Shown: positions 25,562 to 34,214, counted from the first letter of the stretch. The stretch is 64,000 nucleotides of DNA from Streptomyces sp. NL15-2K (GCF_030551255.1 NZ_CP130630.1:1860001-1924000), one strand, 5' to 3'. Numbers and translations: made by a program. The notes: generated from the sequence alone by a model not told the origin.

Positions 25562-26665
25562 GTGGTGCATCAGCGCAATGTTGCTCTGGCGGGGTCGGCT
25601 CATCTGGAGCTCGTCTCCGATGTGGTCCAACTTCGTCCCGAGGACGCGATGTTCGACGCGATGCTGCGAGGGTGGCGGGCTCAGCAGTTATCGCGTGGGC
25701 TGAAGGACGACACGATCGGATACCGGGAACGGCTGATCCGCCGGTTCCTTGAGTACGCGAACGAGTACCCGTGGCAGTGGTCGCCGGGGCACATGGACGA
25801 GTGGTCGGCCTATCTGACGGGCGAGAGGAACCTGGCGCCGTCCACGATCCGCAGTTACCAGGGCGACGTCCGGCTGTTCACTGAGTTCCTCGTCGATGGC
25901 CGGTATGGCTGGGCGACGGCCTGCGAGGATGCCTTCGGGGCCCATCCGGTGGCGATCTGCCACGAGTGGAACACCATTGCCCACCTCAGCGACTACGAGG
26001 GCAACCCGGAGGCCAGGCCATTCACCCGGGCGGAACTCCAGCTCTTCCTCGACTACGCCGACGACCAGGTCGAGCGCGCGGTTCGGTCCAAACGCAAGGG
26101 CGCTCTTGCCGCTTACCGGGATGCCACTATCTTCAAGGTGATCTACGGGTGGGGCCTGCGACGCACCGAGACGTCCAAGTTGGACGTGGTGGACTTCGGG
26201 CGGAATCCGAAGGCGCCTCAGTTCGGCCGGTACGGCACGCTCAACGTCCGTTACGGCAAGGCGAAGAAAGGGCAGGCGCCTCGGCGCCGGAACGTGCTGT
26301 CGGTGATGGACTGGGCGGTGGAGGCAGTCGCCGACTACGTCGAGAACGTCCGGCCGCGGTTCGGCTGTGAAGACCACCCGGCTTTGTGGGTGACCGAGCG
26401 GGGCGGCCGGGTCAAACCCTCTGAGATCAACGCCCGGTTCGTGGCCTACCGGGACGCGCTGAAGCTCCCGAAGGAACTGGTCCCCCATTCCGCCAGACAT
26501 TCATATGTCACGCATCTGACGGAAGACGGGGTGGACCGGCGTTTCATCCAGCAGCAGGTCGGCCACGAATGCGACAGCTCCACCGCCATCTACACCCACG
26601 TCAGCGACGACTTCATGAACACTGCCCTGAGCAAAGCGCTGGCTCCGGCACTCGCCGGTGTGTGA
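25562..26665 (+). CDS. Tyrosine recombinase of insertion 2 (gene B2)
   Basis: The 367-residue protein is a clear paralogue of the one at 19175, sharing YPWQW, HEWNT, SDYEGNPEARP and the catalytic boxes. The active-site residues are an Arg in YGWGLRRTETS, a basic segment YGKAKKG, HSAR in PHSARHSYVTHL, His in VGHECDSS and Tyr in TAIYTHVSDDF. GTG at 25562 (a second GTG follows at once) is chosen because AGAAGGGA lies upstream and the length then matches B1. The frame is open further upstream but that part belongs to the element's left end. It is followed 17 nt later by the HTH gene. Confidence 0.86.
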   Translation: MVHQRNVALAGSAHLELVSDVVQLRPEDAMFDAMLRGWRAQQLSRGLKDDTIGYRERLIRRFLEYANEYPWQWSPGHMDEWSAYLTGERNLAPSTIRSYQGDVRLFTEFLVDGRYGWATACEDAFGAHPVAICHEWNTIAHLSDYEGNPEARPFTRAELQLFLDYADDQVERAVRSKRKGALAAYRDATIFKVIYGWGLRRTETSKLDVVDFGRNPKAPQFGRYGTLNVRYGKAKKGQAPRRRNVLSVMDWAVEAVADYVENVRPRFGCEDHPALWVTERGGRVKPSEINARFVAYRDALKLPKELVPHSARHSYVTHLTEDGVDRRFIQQQVGHECDSSTAIYTHVSDDFMNTALSKALAPALAGV

Positions 26666-26682
26666 CGAGGAGGGTTCTGCTG

Positions 26683-27030
26683 ATGGCCGCCAAGCTCGAC
26701 TACCACTGGCATCTGCGCAAGGTGATGGCAGACCGCGGGATGTTTTCCACGACCGACCTCATCCCGCCGCTGGCGGAGCGCGGCATCACCCTGTCGACGA
26801 GCCAGGTCTACCGGCTCGTCGTCGAACGGCCCGAACGGCTCAGCCTGAAGATCCTCATGGCCCTGCTCGACATCCTCGACTGCACCATGGACGACCTCAT
26901 CGAGCCCGTCGCCGCGGCCGGCTCCGCAAGGAAGCCGAAGAAGGCGGCCTCCGGCGGAACGTCCGCAGCCGGGGGTATCGCCGGCCTGCGGCCCAAACGG
27001 GCCCGCATCAGCAACACCGATCGCTCGTGA
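26683..27030 (+). CDS. Small Cro/CI-type HTH protein of insertion 2 (gene C2)
   Basis: The 115-residue protein aligns with C1 from YHWHLRKVMADRGMFSTTDL through TSQVYRLV and LMALLDILDCTMDDLIEPV. A lysine/arginine-rich tail of about 35 residues follows. The ATG at 26683 has GAGGAGG about 10 nt upstream. Unlike C1, it does not overlap the recombinase stop. Its own stop overlaps the next start as GTGA (27027-27030). Function is inferred as for C1. Confidence 0.84.
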   Translation: MAAKLDYHWHLRKVMADRGMFSTTDLIPPLAERGITLSTSQVYRLVVERPERLSLKILMALLDILDCTMDDLIEPVAAAGSARKPKKAASGGTSAAGGIAGLRPKRARISNTDRS

Positions 27031-29440
27031 CGGCACCCGGCCGCCCGAACCAGGCCGTCTGCGACCCCGTCGGGCTGATGGTGGACCTCGTCACCGCGGT
27101 CGAGGATCACGTCGAGGTCGAACAGATTCGCGCCGTGGTCGTCAGTGTCGCGGGCGGCCGCGCGAAGGCACGGCGTCTGGCCACCGCGCTGGCCGAGCGA
27201 CCGCGGTGCTGACCGACGGACGCTCCCCCGCCCCGAAGGCGGTCGGTGACCTGCTGATCGCCCTGAACAAGGCCGGAGCCACGGCGGTCGCCCTGCCCCG
27301 TTGCGCGAAGTGCGGCAAGCCGATGCAATACCTCCAACGCCTGGACCAGGACTGGTTCTGCGTGCTGTGCCATGGCCAACGTGAAGCATGCACATCCTGC
27401 GGAAACGTACGCCGGGTCTTCGCGCGCGACCGCTGCGGACAGCCCTACTGCACGTCCTGCCCAGATCCCGACGGCAGAGATCCCGTCGCAGTGATCCACA
27501 CCGTGGTCACCGCGCTGGACGCCAACGCGGACCCGGAAGTGGTCGCTGAGGCGGTCCGTCAGGCGACGGCCAGGCCGTCCTCCCGCCGGAAGCTCGCCTG
27601 GGCGTTAGAGGACAATCCCCGCCTGCTCACAGGGCACGGCCACCTCACTCCGCTCCGCACGGTGCTGCCGTTGATCGAACACCTCGCACAAGCCGGGATC
27701 GCCGGGATCGTCCGCCCCACCTGCCCGCGCTGTCACCGAGCGGTCCGCATCGACAAGGCCATCGACGGACAGCGGCTCTGCCGCTCCTGCTTCGCCAAAG
27801 CCCACACAGCCGAGTGCTCCCGCTGCGGCGCCCTTCGTGAGCCCGCCACTCGCGACGCGCAGGGCCGGCCGCTGTGTCCGAACTGCCTGATCAACGACCC
27901 GGCGAATCTGGAGACCTGCACTGATTGCGGCGAACGCCGCAAGGTCCACACCCGCACCTCTGACGGACCCCTCTGCCGAAAATGCCGCCCCCTGCCGATC
28001 CTGACCTGCTTGATCTGCGACCGCACCACAGGCTGCACTCTCTCCCGGCTCACAGGATCCCCTCGCTGCCGGGCCTGCATGCAACGACGCTCACGATGCA
28101 CCCGCTGCCACCGAGTCCGGCAGATCCACTCCGGCACCCTCGAACAGCCCCTCTGCGGCCCCTGCACCAACCCAACGGACGACCTCTGGCAGCCCTGCCC
28201 CGGCTGCGGATCCACCGAACGACTCAACGCATCGCGCCGCTGCCTCCGGTGTGTTCTCCACCGCCGGCTGGAGGAGCTGATACCCGCATCGAACAGCACC
28301 ATCCCGGCCCAGCTACGCGTCCTACGCGAAGCACTGGCATCCGCCGAACGGCCGAAGTCAGCCCTTCAGTGGCTGGCGGTCAACACCGTCTCCACCGCCC
28401 TCAAAGACATCTCCGCGGGGCGGCGCGAACTCACTCACCAGGCACTCGACGAAATGCCGGCCGGCAAAGCGCTGGACCATTTCCGCAGCGTCCTGGTCGC
28501 CACCGGCGCCCTGCCGGCCCGGGACGAACATCTGGCCCGCCTCGAACAGCTCGTGACCGAGCTGATTGCCGCACATCCAGATCACGAAGTACGCCAGATC
28601 CTGCACCGCTACGCGATCTGGCACCTCCTGCGCCGGCTCCGCCGCCGCACTAAGGACACCGAGACCACACACCAGCAGCTGATCACGGTCCGCAGCCATC
28701 TGCGAGCCGCCGCCGGATTCCTCGACTGGCTCGCCGCCCAGCAACTGACCCTGGCCACCTGCCGCCAAGCGGACCTGGAGCGATGGCTCACCAGTGATCA
28801 CGCCAGCCTCCGGGACACGACAGGTCACTTCATCCGCTGGGCTGTCAAACACAAGGCAGCCCAGCGCCTCAGCTTCCCGGCAGTGCGATGGGCCGGCCCC
28901 TCGCGGCCTCTCGACGGCGAATCACGCTGGTCCATCGCCCGCCGCCTGCTGCACGACGACGCACTCGCACCCGAAGACCGCCTGGCCGGGCTGTTTTTGC
29001 TCCTCTATGCCCAGACACCCGCCACGATCAGCCGCCTCACCATCGACCGGATCCGACAGGCCGATGGAGCGGTGACCATCGGCTTCGGCAGCGTCCCCAT
29101 CGCCCTGCCTGACCCGCTCGCCAACCTCGCCACTCAGCAAGTTGCTCTCCGCCGCGGACACCCTGTCCTCGTCCCGACCCCCTCGGTCTGGCTCTTCCCG
29201 GGGCGCCAACCCGGCCGCCCCATCAGCACATCGGCGATGGGCGACCGACTCCGGAAGCTCGGCATCGGCCCAGCCGAGACGCGATCAACCGCTCTCTTCC
29301 AACTGGCCGCCGACCTGCCCGCTGCTGTCCTCGCCCGCACGCTCGGGATCCACATCAGCGTGGCCGTCCAATGGCAGCGAGCCGCCGCCGGTGACTGGGC
29401 CTCCTACGCCGCCGAGGTCGGCCGCAGACAGAGCACATGA
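27027..29440 (+). CDS. Large multi-zinc-ribbon protein of insertion 2 (gene D2), with a frame break near 27200
   Basis: By comparison with D1 the gene should start at GTG 27027, in the C2 stop. That frame gives an N-terminus like VTAPGRPNQAVCDPVG and ends at TGA 27210-27212. The rest (744 codons) is open from GTG 27206 in the next frame. One missing C in GAGCGACCGCGG near 27200 would explain the break. Alternatively the overlapping GTG restarts translation. The downstream part has sixteen CxxC pairs (eight zinc ribbons) and the same recombinase-like C-terminus ending LGIHISVAVQWQRAAAGDW. A true mutation, a read error or coupled reinitiation are all possible. Confidence 0.7.
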
Positions 29441-29455
29441 GCCAGGCATTCCGAC

Positions 29456-29468
29456 AGTTCCAATAACC
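29456..29468. repeat. Right-end palindrome of insertion 2
   Basis: AGTTCCAATAACC pairs GTT with AAC around CCAAT. CTCCACCA follows, matching CTCCCGCCA at the right end of insertion 1. tnpB resumes at 29482. Confidence 0.7.
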
Positions 29469-29481
29469 GACTCCACCATCA

Positions 29482-30012
29482 GGCACCAGCGCGTCCGGCT
29501 TCCGGGCAGAGGTGGAGAGTGAGCAGGCCCTGAGCCGCGGAGAGTTCTACGCGGAGAAGATCGAGGCCCACGAGCACACCGGCTTCAAGGGGCCCTCGGC
29601 GGAGGAAGCAGCCAGTCGGCTTCAGGACTTCGGTGAACGCGCCCAGTTCCAGGGGCAGTTGGCACTCGACAAGAACCGACTCAAGCGGATCATGAAACGC
29701 AACGATCCAGCGGTCTATCCCGGCACCTACATCACCTGCGTCCACGACCCTGCCAAGGCACTCTGCGAGAAGGCCCGGCGAGGCCGCGGCGAAGGACTTC
29801 CCGAGCACGGCGGCTGCCTGCCGCTGGCCTGCCGGAACGTCGCGCTGACCATCGAGAACACGCAGGCATGGCAGCGCGAGCTCGCGTGGATCGAGCGTCG
29901 CCTCGCAGGCCGGCCGCTGCTGCCCCCACTGCTGCTTCACCGGCTCAACGGACGCCGGGCCGAGATCACGGATTTCCTGGGCAGCAACGGAATCCCGGTG
30001 ATCAGCCCATGA
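29482..30012 (+). pseudogene. tnpB: tnpB segment 3 (C-terminal part)
   Basis: The segment reads GTSASGFRAEVESEQALSRG and continues for 177 codons including the stop. It contains the conserved tail NDPAVYPGTYITCVHDPAKA and LPEHGGCLPLACRNVALT, a Cys-containing region of TnpB-like recombinases. It joins segment 2 in frame (MFEGYA then GTSASGF). Segments of 1065, 486 and 531 nt are all multiples of three and sum to 694 codons including the stop. A GTG start at 29509 would give a separate C-terminal fragment but has no catalytic residues. The stop overlaps tnpC as ATGA. Confidence 0.82.
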
Positions 30013-30395
30013 CGGACATGCACCAGGGAGTTCCCGACGCCCTCGTCCGCAAGCGCATGGAGGAGATGCTGGCCGCCTGCCACGACTCCAACCGCCGACC
30101 GAGCGTCCTCGCATTCGCCCGCAGCCTGGGCATCAGCAACACGACCTTCCGCCGCCGCTACCCCGACCTCGTCCAGGAAATCACCGCCCGCCGAACGGCC
30201 CCCTCCGCAGAGCAAGTACAGGAACCATCCCCCCTGGACACACTGACCGCCCGCAACGCGAAACTCCGGCGCCGCAACCGAGAGCTCACCGCTGCCCTCG
30301 CCCTCGCCACTGCCCAGATCCAGTACGTCACCCTCGAAAACGTCCGCTTCCGAGAGGCACTCGAAGTCCAGCAAGCAGTCACTCGCCTCCGCTGA
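30009..30395 (+). CDS. tnpC: TnpC-like small protein (DUF6262-type)
   Basis: The 128-residue protein starts in the tnpB stop (ATGA at 30009-30012). It has an N-terminal HTH-like part (PSVLAFARSLGISNTTFRRR) and a long C-terminal helix rich in Arg, Leu and Glu (ARNAKLRRRNRELTAALALA, then VTLENVRFREALEVQQ) that looks like a coiled coil. In Tn554 the third gene, tnpC, affects the rate and orientation of transposition. Its position and architecture match DUF6262 proteins found in this place in actinobacterial elements. The gene is intact although its tnpB partner is split. Confidence 0.72.
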   Translation: MTDMHQGVPDALVRKRMEEMLAACHDSNRRPSVLAFARSLGISNTTFRRRYPDLVQEITARRTAPSAEQVQEPSPLDTLTARNAKLRRRNRELTAALALATAQIQYVTLENVRFREALEVQQAVTRLR

Positions 30396-30407
30396 CGCCC
30401 ATGGCGC

Positions 30408-31169
30408 TCAGGATTCGTAAGGCGAGCGGCCGTCGTGATAGCCAGCTATGGCAGCCCAGCGCAGCCAGTACCGGCCGTCCTGTGTGTGTCCGCGCGCCAA
30501 AAGGCGTCTCCCCAGCTCCAGTTGGGCGTGATGATCACCGCTGGCGGGATCGTCGGGCCGCGCGCGCCGCAGGAGGGCGATGTCCCGGGGATACGCCTGC
30601 TCCCACTGCTGCTGGGCGGATTGGGGCACGGTGGCAGTTTCCTGGTACTCACGCTGTCGTTGGTCCTGTTCCCAGCGCGCGTTCTCCGCGTTCCAGCGTG
30701 GTCCCGACCGCCGCGGCCATCCCAGCGTCCGTGGCCGCCGCCGCTGTGCACGAACCGTGCGGCGCGCCTCCTCCAGATGACGCAGCCTTCGGCTGGGGAG
30801 AAAGGGCCTGAAGGGGTGCTGGGCGGCGACCAGGACACAGGCCCGGTAAGAGGATTGAGGACCGACGGCGAAGGGGGTGACGGGGGCGTCGGCCTTGTCC
30901 TGGGCCGACCGTGTCTGGTGCTCGTAGAGAGTCAGCAGAACGGCTCGGCGTACCACCAGAGGCCGGTAGGGCGGGTCCCAGGGAAACACCCGCAAGGTGT
31001 CGAGGACCAGCGTCGCTTCATGCGTGATGACGGCGTGCAGGTCGTCGTACGCCTTCCTGAACGCGTAGGATGGATACCTTCGATGCCAGCGGCGCACCCT
31101 CCGGTGACACCAGACCTTCCACACCTTCACGCATCCCCCGGCACCTTCGTCGGCTGTCCGTGAGGCCAT
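30408..31169 (-). CDS. Hypothetical arginine-rich protein with a Sel1/TPR-like C-terminal unit
   Basis: The protein is about 253 residues from ATG 31169; GTG at 31130 is an alternative start. It is rich in Arg and Trp and has no recognised catalytic motif. The C-terminus ASGDHHAQLELGRRLLARGH followed by TQDGRYWLRWAAIAGYHDG resembles one Sel1/TPR repeat. An open frame of similar length on the other strand has less coherent composition. It converges on tnpC with a 12-bp gap. The function is unknown. Confidence 0.5.
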   Translation of the reverse strand: MASRTADEGAGGCVKVWKVWCHRRVRRWHRRYPSYAFRKAYDDLHAVITHEATLVLDTLRVFPWDPPYRPLVVRRAVLLTLYEHQTRSAQDKADAPVTPFAVGPQSSYRACVLVAAQHPFRPFLPSRRLRHLEEARRTVRAQRRRPRTLGWPRRSGPRWNAENARWEQDQRQREYQETATVPQSAQQQWEQAYPRDIALLRRARPDDPASGDHHAQLELGRRLLARGHTQDGRYWLRWAAIAGYHDGRSPYES

Positions 31170-31236
31170 GGTGGCAGACCGGCCCGGGACCGCTCCCGAA
31201 GTGTCAGCGCCGCGCGGCGCGCTTGCGAACACCTGA

Positions 31237-32082
31237 CGCACAAGGACGCGCACGATCAGTCAGGGGCGACCTGAGTGCCCCAGCCGCCTCCACCCGCTCC
31301 AACGCCCCCAGTTCGGCGAGCTGCTGGCGTACGCGCGGCCGGGCGACACCGTGCACATCTCCGAGATGCTCCGCCTCGTACGCGGCACCGGGCAGATCCT
31401 CGACGTTCTCGACATCCTTCACCGCGACCGCCTCGCCCTGCGCATCCACGACGGCGCGTTCTCCGCGATGGACCTCACCGCCCGCCACCCGCGCACCGGC
31501 GAGCTGCTGTCCACCGTGAAGTTCATGGTGCAGACCCTCGCCGCCGCCGGCGAACTCCAGCGAGACCTCCAGCGGGAACTGACCTTCGACGGACTACGGG
31601 CCGCCGAGGCCAAGGGCAACAAGGGCGGACGCCGACCGGCTGTCACGGGCGAGACGACCGCCGACGTGCGCGCCGCATACCTCGACGGCCGGTCCATCGC
31701 CGCCCTGGCCCGCGAGCACAGCGTCAGCCGCGGCGCCGTCCGCACCGCCGTCGCTGACCTCATGCCCGAGCACTTCGCAGCCGACGAAGATATGACGGCC
31801 CCTGAGCTGCCCGTCTCCCTCGACATGCCCGGCAAAGTCGCCAACTTCCTCCGCGCCACCGAGTTGGAGCCCACCGAGCGCGCCGCGCTCGACCACGGCG
31901 TGATCGTACGACGCGGCCAGGGCTACACCCTCCGTGTCAGCACCACGACCGCGGTCCACCGGGCCCTCGACGGCACCTCGGCCATCCCGGCACAGCGCAA
32001 GGCCCGCCGCGAGTACGCGAACCGCGTCAACCTGCATGCTCCCGCTACGGACCTCGGCAGTCAGTCACGTTCTGCTACATGA
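31237..32082 (+). pseudogene. Serine recombinase/resolvase remnant without its catalytic N-terminus
   Basis: The translated part RPQFGELLAYARPGDTVHIS onwards matches the middle and C-terminal part of serine resolvases: the GDTVHI strand, the long dimer helix and the linker GLRAAEAKGNKGGRRPAV. A DNA-binding HTH with DGRSIAALAREHSVSRGAVR follows. The first 50-60 residues, including the catalytic Ser, are absent; a stop lies at 31234. A GTG at 31351 could start a 243-residue DNA-binding product. About 70 residues beyond the usual HTH are of unknown origin. Confidence 0.65.
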
Positions 32083-32172
32083 CGGGTGGCGGCAGCTATA
32101 CGAGAACACGGCCACCTCCGCCAGGCCGGCTCCGGCAGCTGAGGCGGGCCCGGTCAACGGTCAGACACCAAC

Positions 32173-32250
32173 CCCGTCCACAACATGGGCATCCACGTCG
32201 GCGGCATGGTGCTGACCCGCCAGCCGCTGGGAGAGGTGATGCCTGTAGGG
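32173..32250 (+). pseudogene. Small DnaE2-like fragment
   Basis: A single frame reads PVHNMGIHVGGMVLTRQPLG and EVMPVG. This resembles the HxGGxVxxxxPLxEVxPV segment of error-prone DNA polymerase DnaE2. Only about 26 codons are preserved and the flanks do not continue the gene. It is a scrap inside a decayed stretch (32083-32383) that otherwise holds nothing recognisable. Confidence 0.35.
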
Positions 32251-32301
32251 TCCGCGACTTCATGCGCACTGCGTCCTGCGGAAACGCTGTAATCCGGGCT
32301 T

Positions 32302-32338
32302 GATGCGCAATGGGCGCGTCGGCTGGGGATGCGCAATC
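32302..32338 (+). repeat. Left member of a TGCGCA-containing inverted repeat pair
   Basis: This segment reads GATGCGCAATGGGCGCGTCG followed by GCTGGGGATGCGCAATC. Its core CGTCGGCTGGGGATGCGCA is matched, with one change, by the reverse complement of 33991-34035. The two copies enclose the SUKH-like gene and the broken DUF4240 gene. Confidence 0.6.
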
Positions 32339-32383
32339 CGCTCCGGATGGCATTGTGCGGTGGTCACGGTGCGTCGTCGTGCC

Positions 32384-33124
32384 TCAGCTGGTGTGCTCCG
32401 CGGCCGACGCTTTCCTGGGCCCAGTCAGACGGACGGGTGAATGCTGGCGAGAGGTTCTGTAGTGGTTCAAGTACGCATGCTGGTCTTCGTCGAGTGAGGG
32501 TTTGTCCTCGCTCTCGACTGCCTCGCTGATGCGGTTCTCGATCCAGAAGCGGTAGGCCCACTCCTCGAAGGTTGGAGCGCAGTACTGGAGAGCCTCCATC
32601 TGCTCGTCCAAGTCGTCGATGTCACTGTTCCCGTTGAACTCGCCGCCGCTGTCGTGGGCTTCGTACTCATACTCGTACTCCAGGTGGGAGTGCACCACGA
32701 AGGCCGAGCTGCCGGGACGCAGGTAGAAGTACCAAAGGACGCAGTCCTGTTGGTCGCGGAAGAAGCGGACAAGGAACGCGCCGGGCTCGACCGGACTGGG
32801 TATTGGCTTGGAAAGGCTGCTCCAGCAGCAAGTCAGCGACTGGTCGCTCAGGATGTCTGGAAGGTTCGCCGAAGTGAAGTAGGTGATGAAGTCCTGGGGG
32901 AGCGAAAGCCTCTTCCGGTCCAGCTCCTCCGTCACTGTTCGAAGTTCGGTGACGCGGTCCACAGAGGTCCCGGTACGCGCCCCGAGCCATTCGAAGGTCC
33001 CCTTGAAACGTCGTTCGTCCAACGGCGGCAAGGAATCGTGGGAGTAGTGGTCGTAGGTGTTGGGACAGGAACGATGACCACTCAGATCGCTTCCGCACCA
33101 GCTGGCCTCGAAGCGGATGTTCAT
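32384..33124 (-). CDS. SUKH/SMI1-KNR4-like protein
   Basis: The 246-residue acidic protein begins at ATG 33124 with GAAGGAA upstream. It has the general SUKH pattern: a helix followed by LSLPQDFITYFTSANLPDIL, then beta strands rich in aromatic residues (FLVRFFRDQQDCVLWYFYLR) and an acidic C-terminal region. SUKH proteins often act as immunity factors against bacterial toxins, but no toxin gene is adjacent and the protein might be an orphan. The gene is intact within a region of remnants and lies between inverted repeats. Confidence 0.6.
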   Translation of the reverse strand: MNIRFEASWCGSDLSGHRSCPNTYDHYSHDSLPPLDERRFKGTFEWLGARTGTSVDRVTELRTVTEELDRKRLSLPQDFITYFTSANLPDILSDQSLTCCWSSLSKPIPSPVEPGAFLVRFFRDQQDCVLWYFYLRPGSSAFVVHSHLEYEYEYEAHDSGGEFNGNSDIDDLDEQMEALQYCAPTFEEWAYRFWIENRISEAVESEDKPSLDEDQHAYLNHYRTSRQHSPVRLTGPRKASAAEHTS

Positions 33125-33235
33125 CTGATTCCTTCCGTGTCTCGCCGATCTGTTGTCGCCGAGCGAGAGATCCGGTCATCGTACTGATCGCAGTGACTTG
33201 GCTTGGCTGTCAGACCTGCCTGCCATAGTGCCGCT

Positions 33236-33816
33236 GTGGATGACGAGATCTTCTGGAACATGATCGAGAGCTGCCGGCGGCAGACTCAGGACCCGGACGA
33301 GCGCCTGGCCCGGCTGCGGGGGCAGCTGGCCCTTCGGTCTGAGTTGGACGCCGTGCGGTCCAAATATCTCTGGATCGTGTCCTCGCCCCGACATTCACTT
33401 GGGACCTGTGGGCAGCCGCGGATCGGATCCTGGGCTGGTGTTCCGACGACAGCTTCTTCTACTTCCGGCTGTGGCTGGTAGGGCTTGGCCGAGACATGTT
33501 CGGGCGGGTGGCCCGGGAACCGGACGCGCTGGCCGAGGCGCCGGAGGTTCAACGCCTTGCAGGGCGGTCCCCGAGGTCCTGGACGGACCACGAGTGGCCC
33601 GAGTGGGAGGAACTGGACTATGTCGCGGGGCAAGCGTTCGAGGACGTGACCGGCAAGACTCACGACGACTTTAACGACGCCATCGGTGCCCAGAACTTCG
33701 AGGATCCCGAGCCGAAGGACCCGGCTGGTGAACGCTGGGACGTGAATCGCGGCGAGGAAACCGCGCGTCGCTTGCCACGACTCAGCGCACTGTTTCCCGT
33801 CTCTGAGGCAAAGTGA
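33236..33816 (+). pseudogene. DUF4240 family gene with a single frameshift
   Basis: From GTG 33236 the frame reads VDDEIFWNMIESCRRQTQDP and continues to SKYLWI near 33372. The family sequence then continues one base off in the next frame: RVLAPTFTWDLWAAADRILG, then WCSDDSFFYFRLWLVGLGRD, running to the stop at 33816. WDLWAAA and CSDDSFFYFRxWL are signatures of DUF4240, a family linked to toxin-immunity-like or accessory roles. Loss of one G after CTCTGG explains the shift. The rest of the frame is well kept, so the change is recent or a read error. Confidence 0.72.
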
Positions 33817-33990
33817 CGGGCTCACGGTGCACCTTGTCGTCAAGGAGGGTAAGGAGGCGCTCGGCTTCGATGAGGAATTCCGGGCCGCCTTCGGTCACGG
33901 CCCGGGGCCACCCTGCGTGCTTCTCCCCGAAAGACCACAAGAGATCAACACCGACGGCTACAGGCAGCGACCATTGCGCACCGAGCCCCG

Positions 33991-34035
33991 GATTTGCGCA
34001 TTCACTGCGCATCCTCAGCCGACGTTGCGCATTGG
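33991..34035 (-). repeat. Right member of the TGCGCA-containing inverted repeat pair
   Basis: Its reverse complement contains ATGCGCAACGTCGGCTGAGG followed by ATGCGCAGT, matching the left copy at 32302-32338 except for a 4-base gap and single changes. Another TTGCGCA lies at about 33974. Recognisable uppP sequence begins about 50 bp further right. Confidence 0.55.
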
Positions 34036-34085
34036 ATCGTGGACCCTACAAAGCCGCTGGAGTGGGCCACCGCCCAAGGCCGCTG

Positions 34086-34214
34086 TTCATGAAGTTCATC
34101 TCCACCAAGAGCTTCATGCCCTTCGTGTGGTACCGCATAGCGCTCGGTGTGGTCATCATCGCCCTGGTCGCCATGGGCGCCCTGAGCCCCCACGCGGCCG
34201 AGTCGGCGGGCTGA
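34086..34214 (+). pseudogene. uppP: 3' fragment of uppP (undecaprenyl-diphosphatase)
   Basis: The 42 codons encode FMKFISTKSFMPFVWYRIAL and a final hydrophobic helix ending SPHAAESAG. This is the last transmembrane segment of actinobacterial undecaprenyl-diphosphatases. The rest of the gene is missing and upstream sequence is unrelated. UppP recycles the lipid carrier for cell-wall synthesis, so a functional copy must exist elsewhere. The fragment marks the edge of the rearranged DNA. Confidence 0.65.

Larger units (their letters stand above)
25398..29481. mobile_element. Insertion 2 in tnpB: recombinase/HTH/zinc-ribbon element (4084 bp)
   Basis: This insertion separates tnpB codons 517 and 518, directly after the Tyr-Ala of the catalytic Tyr box. 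It holds one copy each of the three element genes in the same order and orientation as insertion 1. The left end has TTGCATCCGATG 12 nt inside the junction. The right end has the palindrome at 29456-29468 and 13 further bases before tnpB resumes. There is no cargo and no extra copy, so this is the simplest example of the element. No target duplication is evident, which fits a tyrosine recombinase. Confidence 0.82.

Noticed and set aside
18999..29481. The interruptions of tnpB could be inteins or self-splicing introns
   Set aside because: The tnpB frame runs into stops within 54-84 nt of each left junction, no intein splice motifs are present, and no reverse transcriptase or group I intron features are seen. 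The insertions carry their own recombinase operons.
30435..31163. A plus-strand open frame opposite the hypothetical gene at 30408-31169
   Set aside because: The minus-strand product has a Sel1-like C-terminal unit and better composition; the plus-strand product has none. Confidence in either is modest.
33813..34214. A plus-strand open frame of 133 codons as a single gene
   Set aside because: Only its last 42 codons resemble a real protein (the uppP end); the first part has no coherent composition and overlaps repeat sequence.
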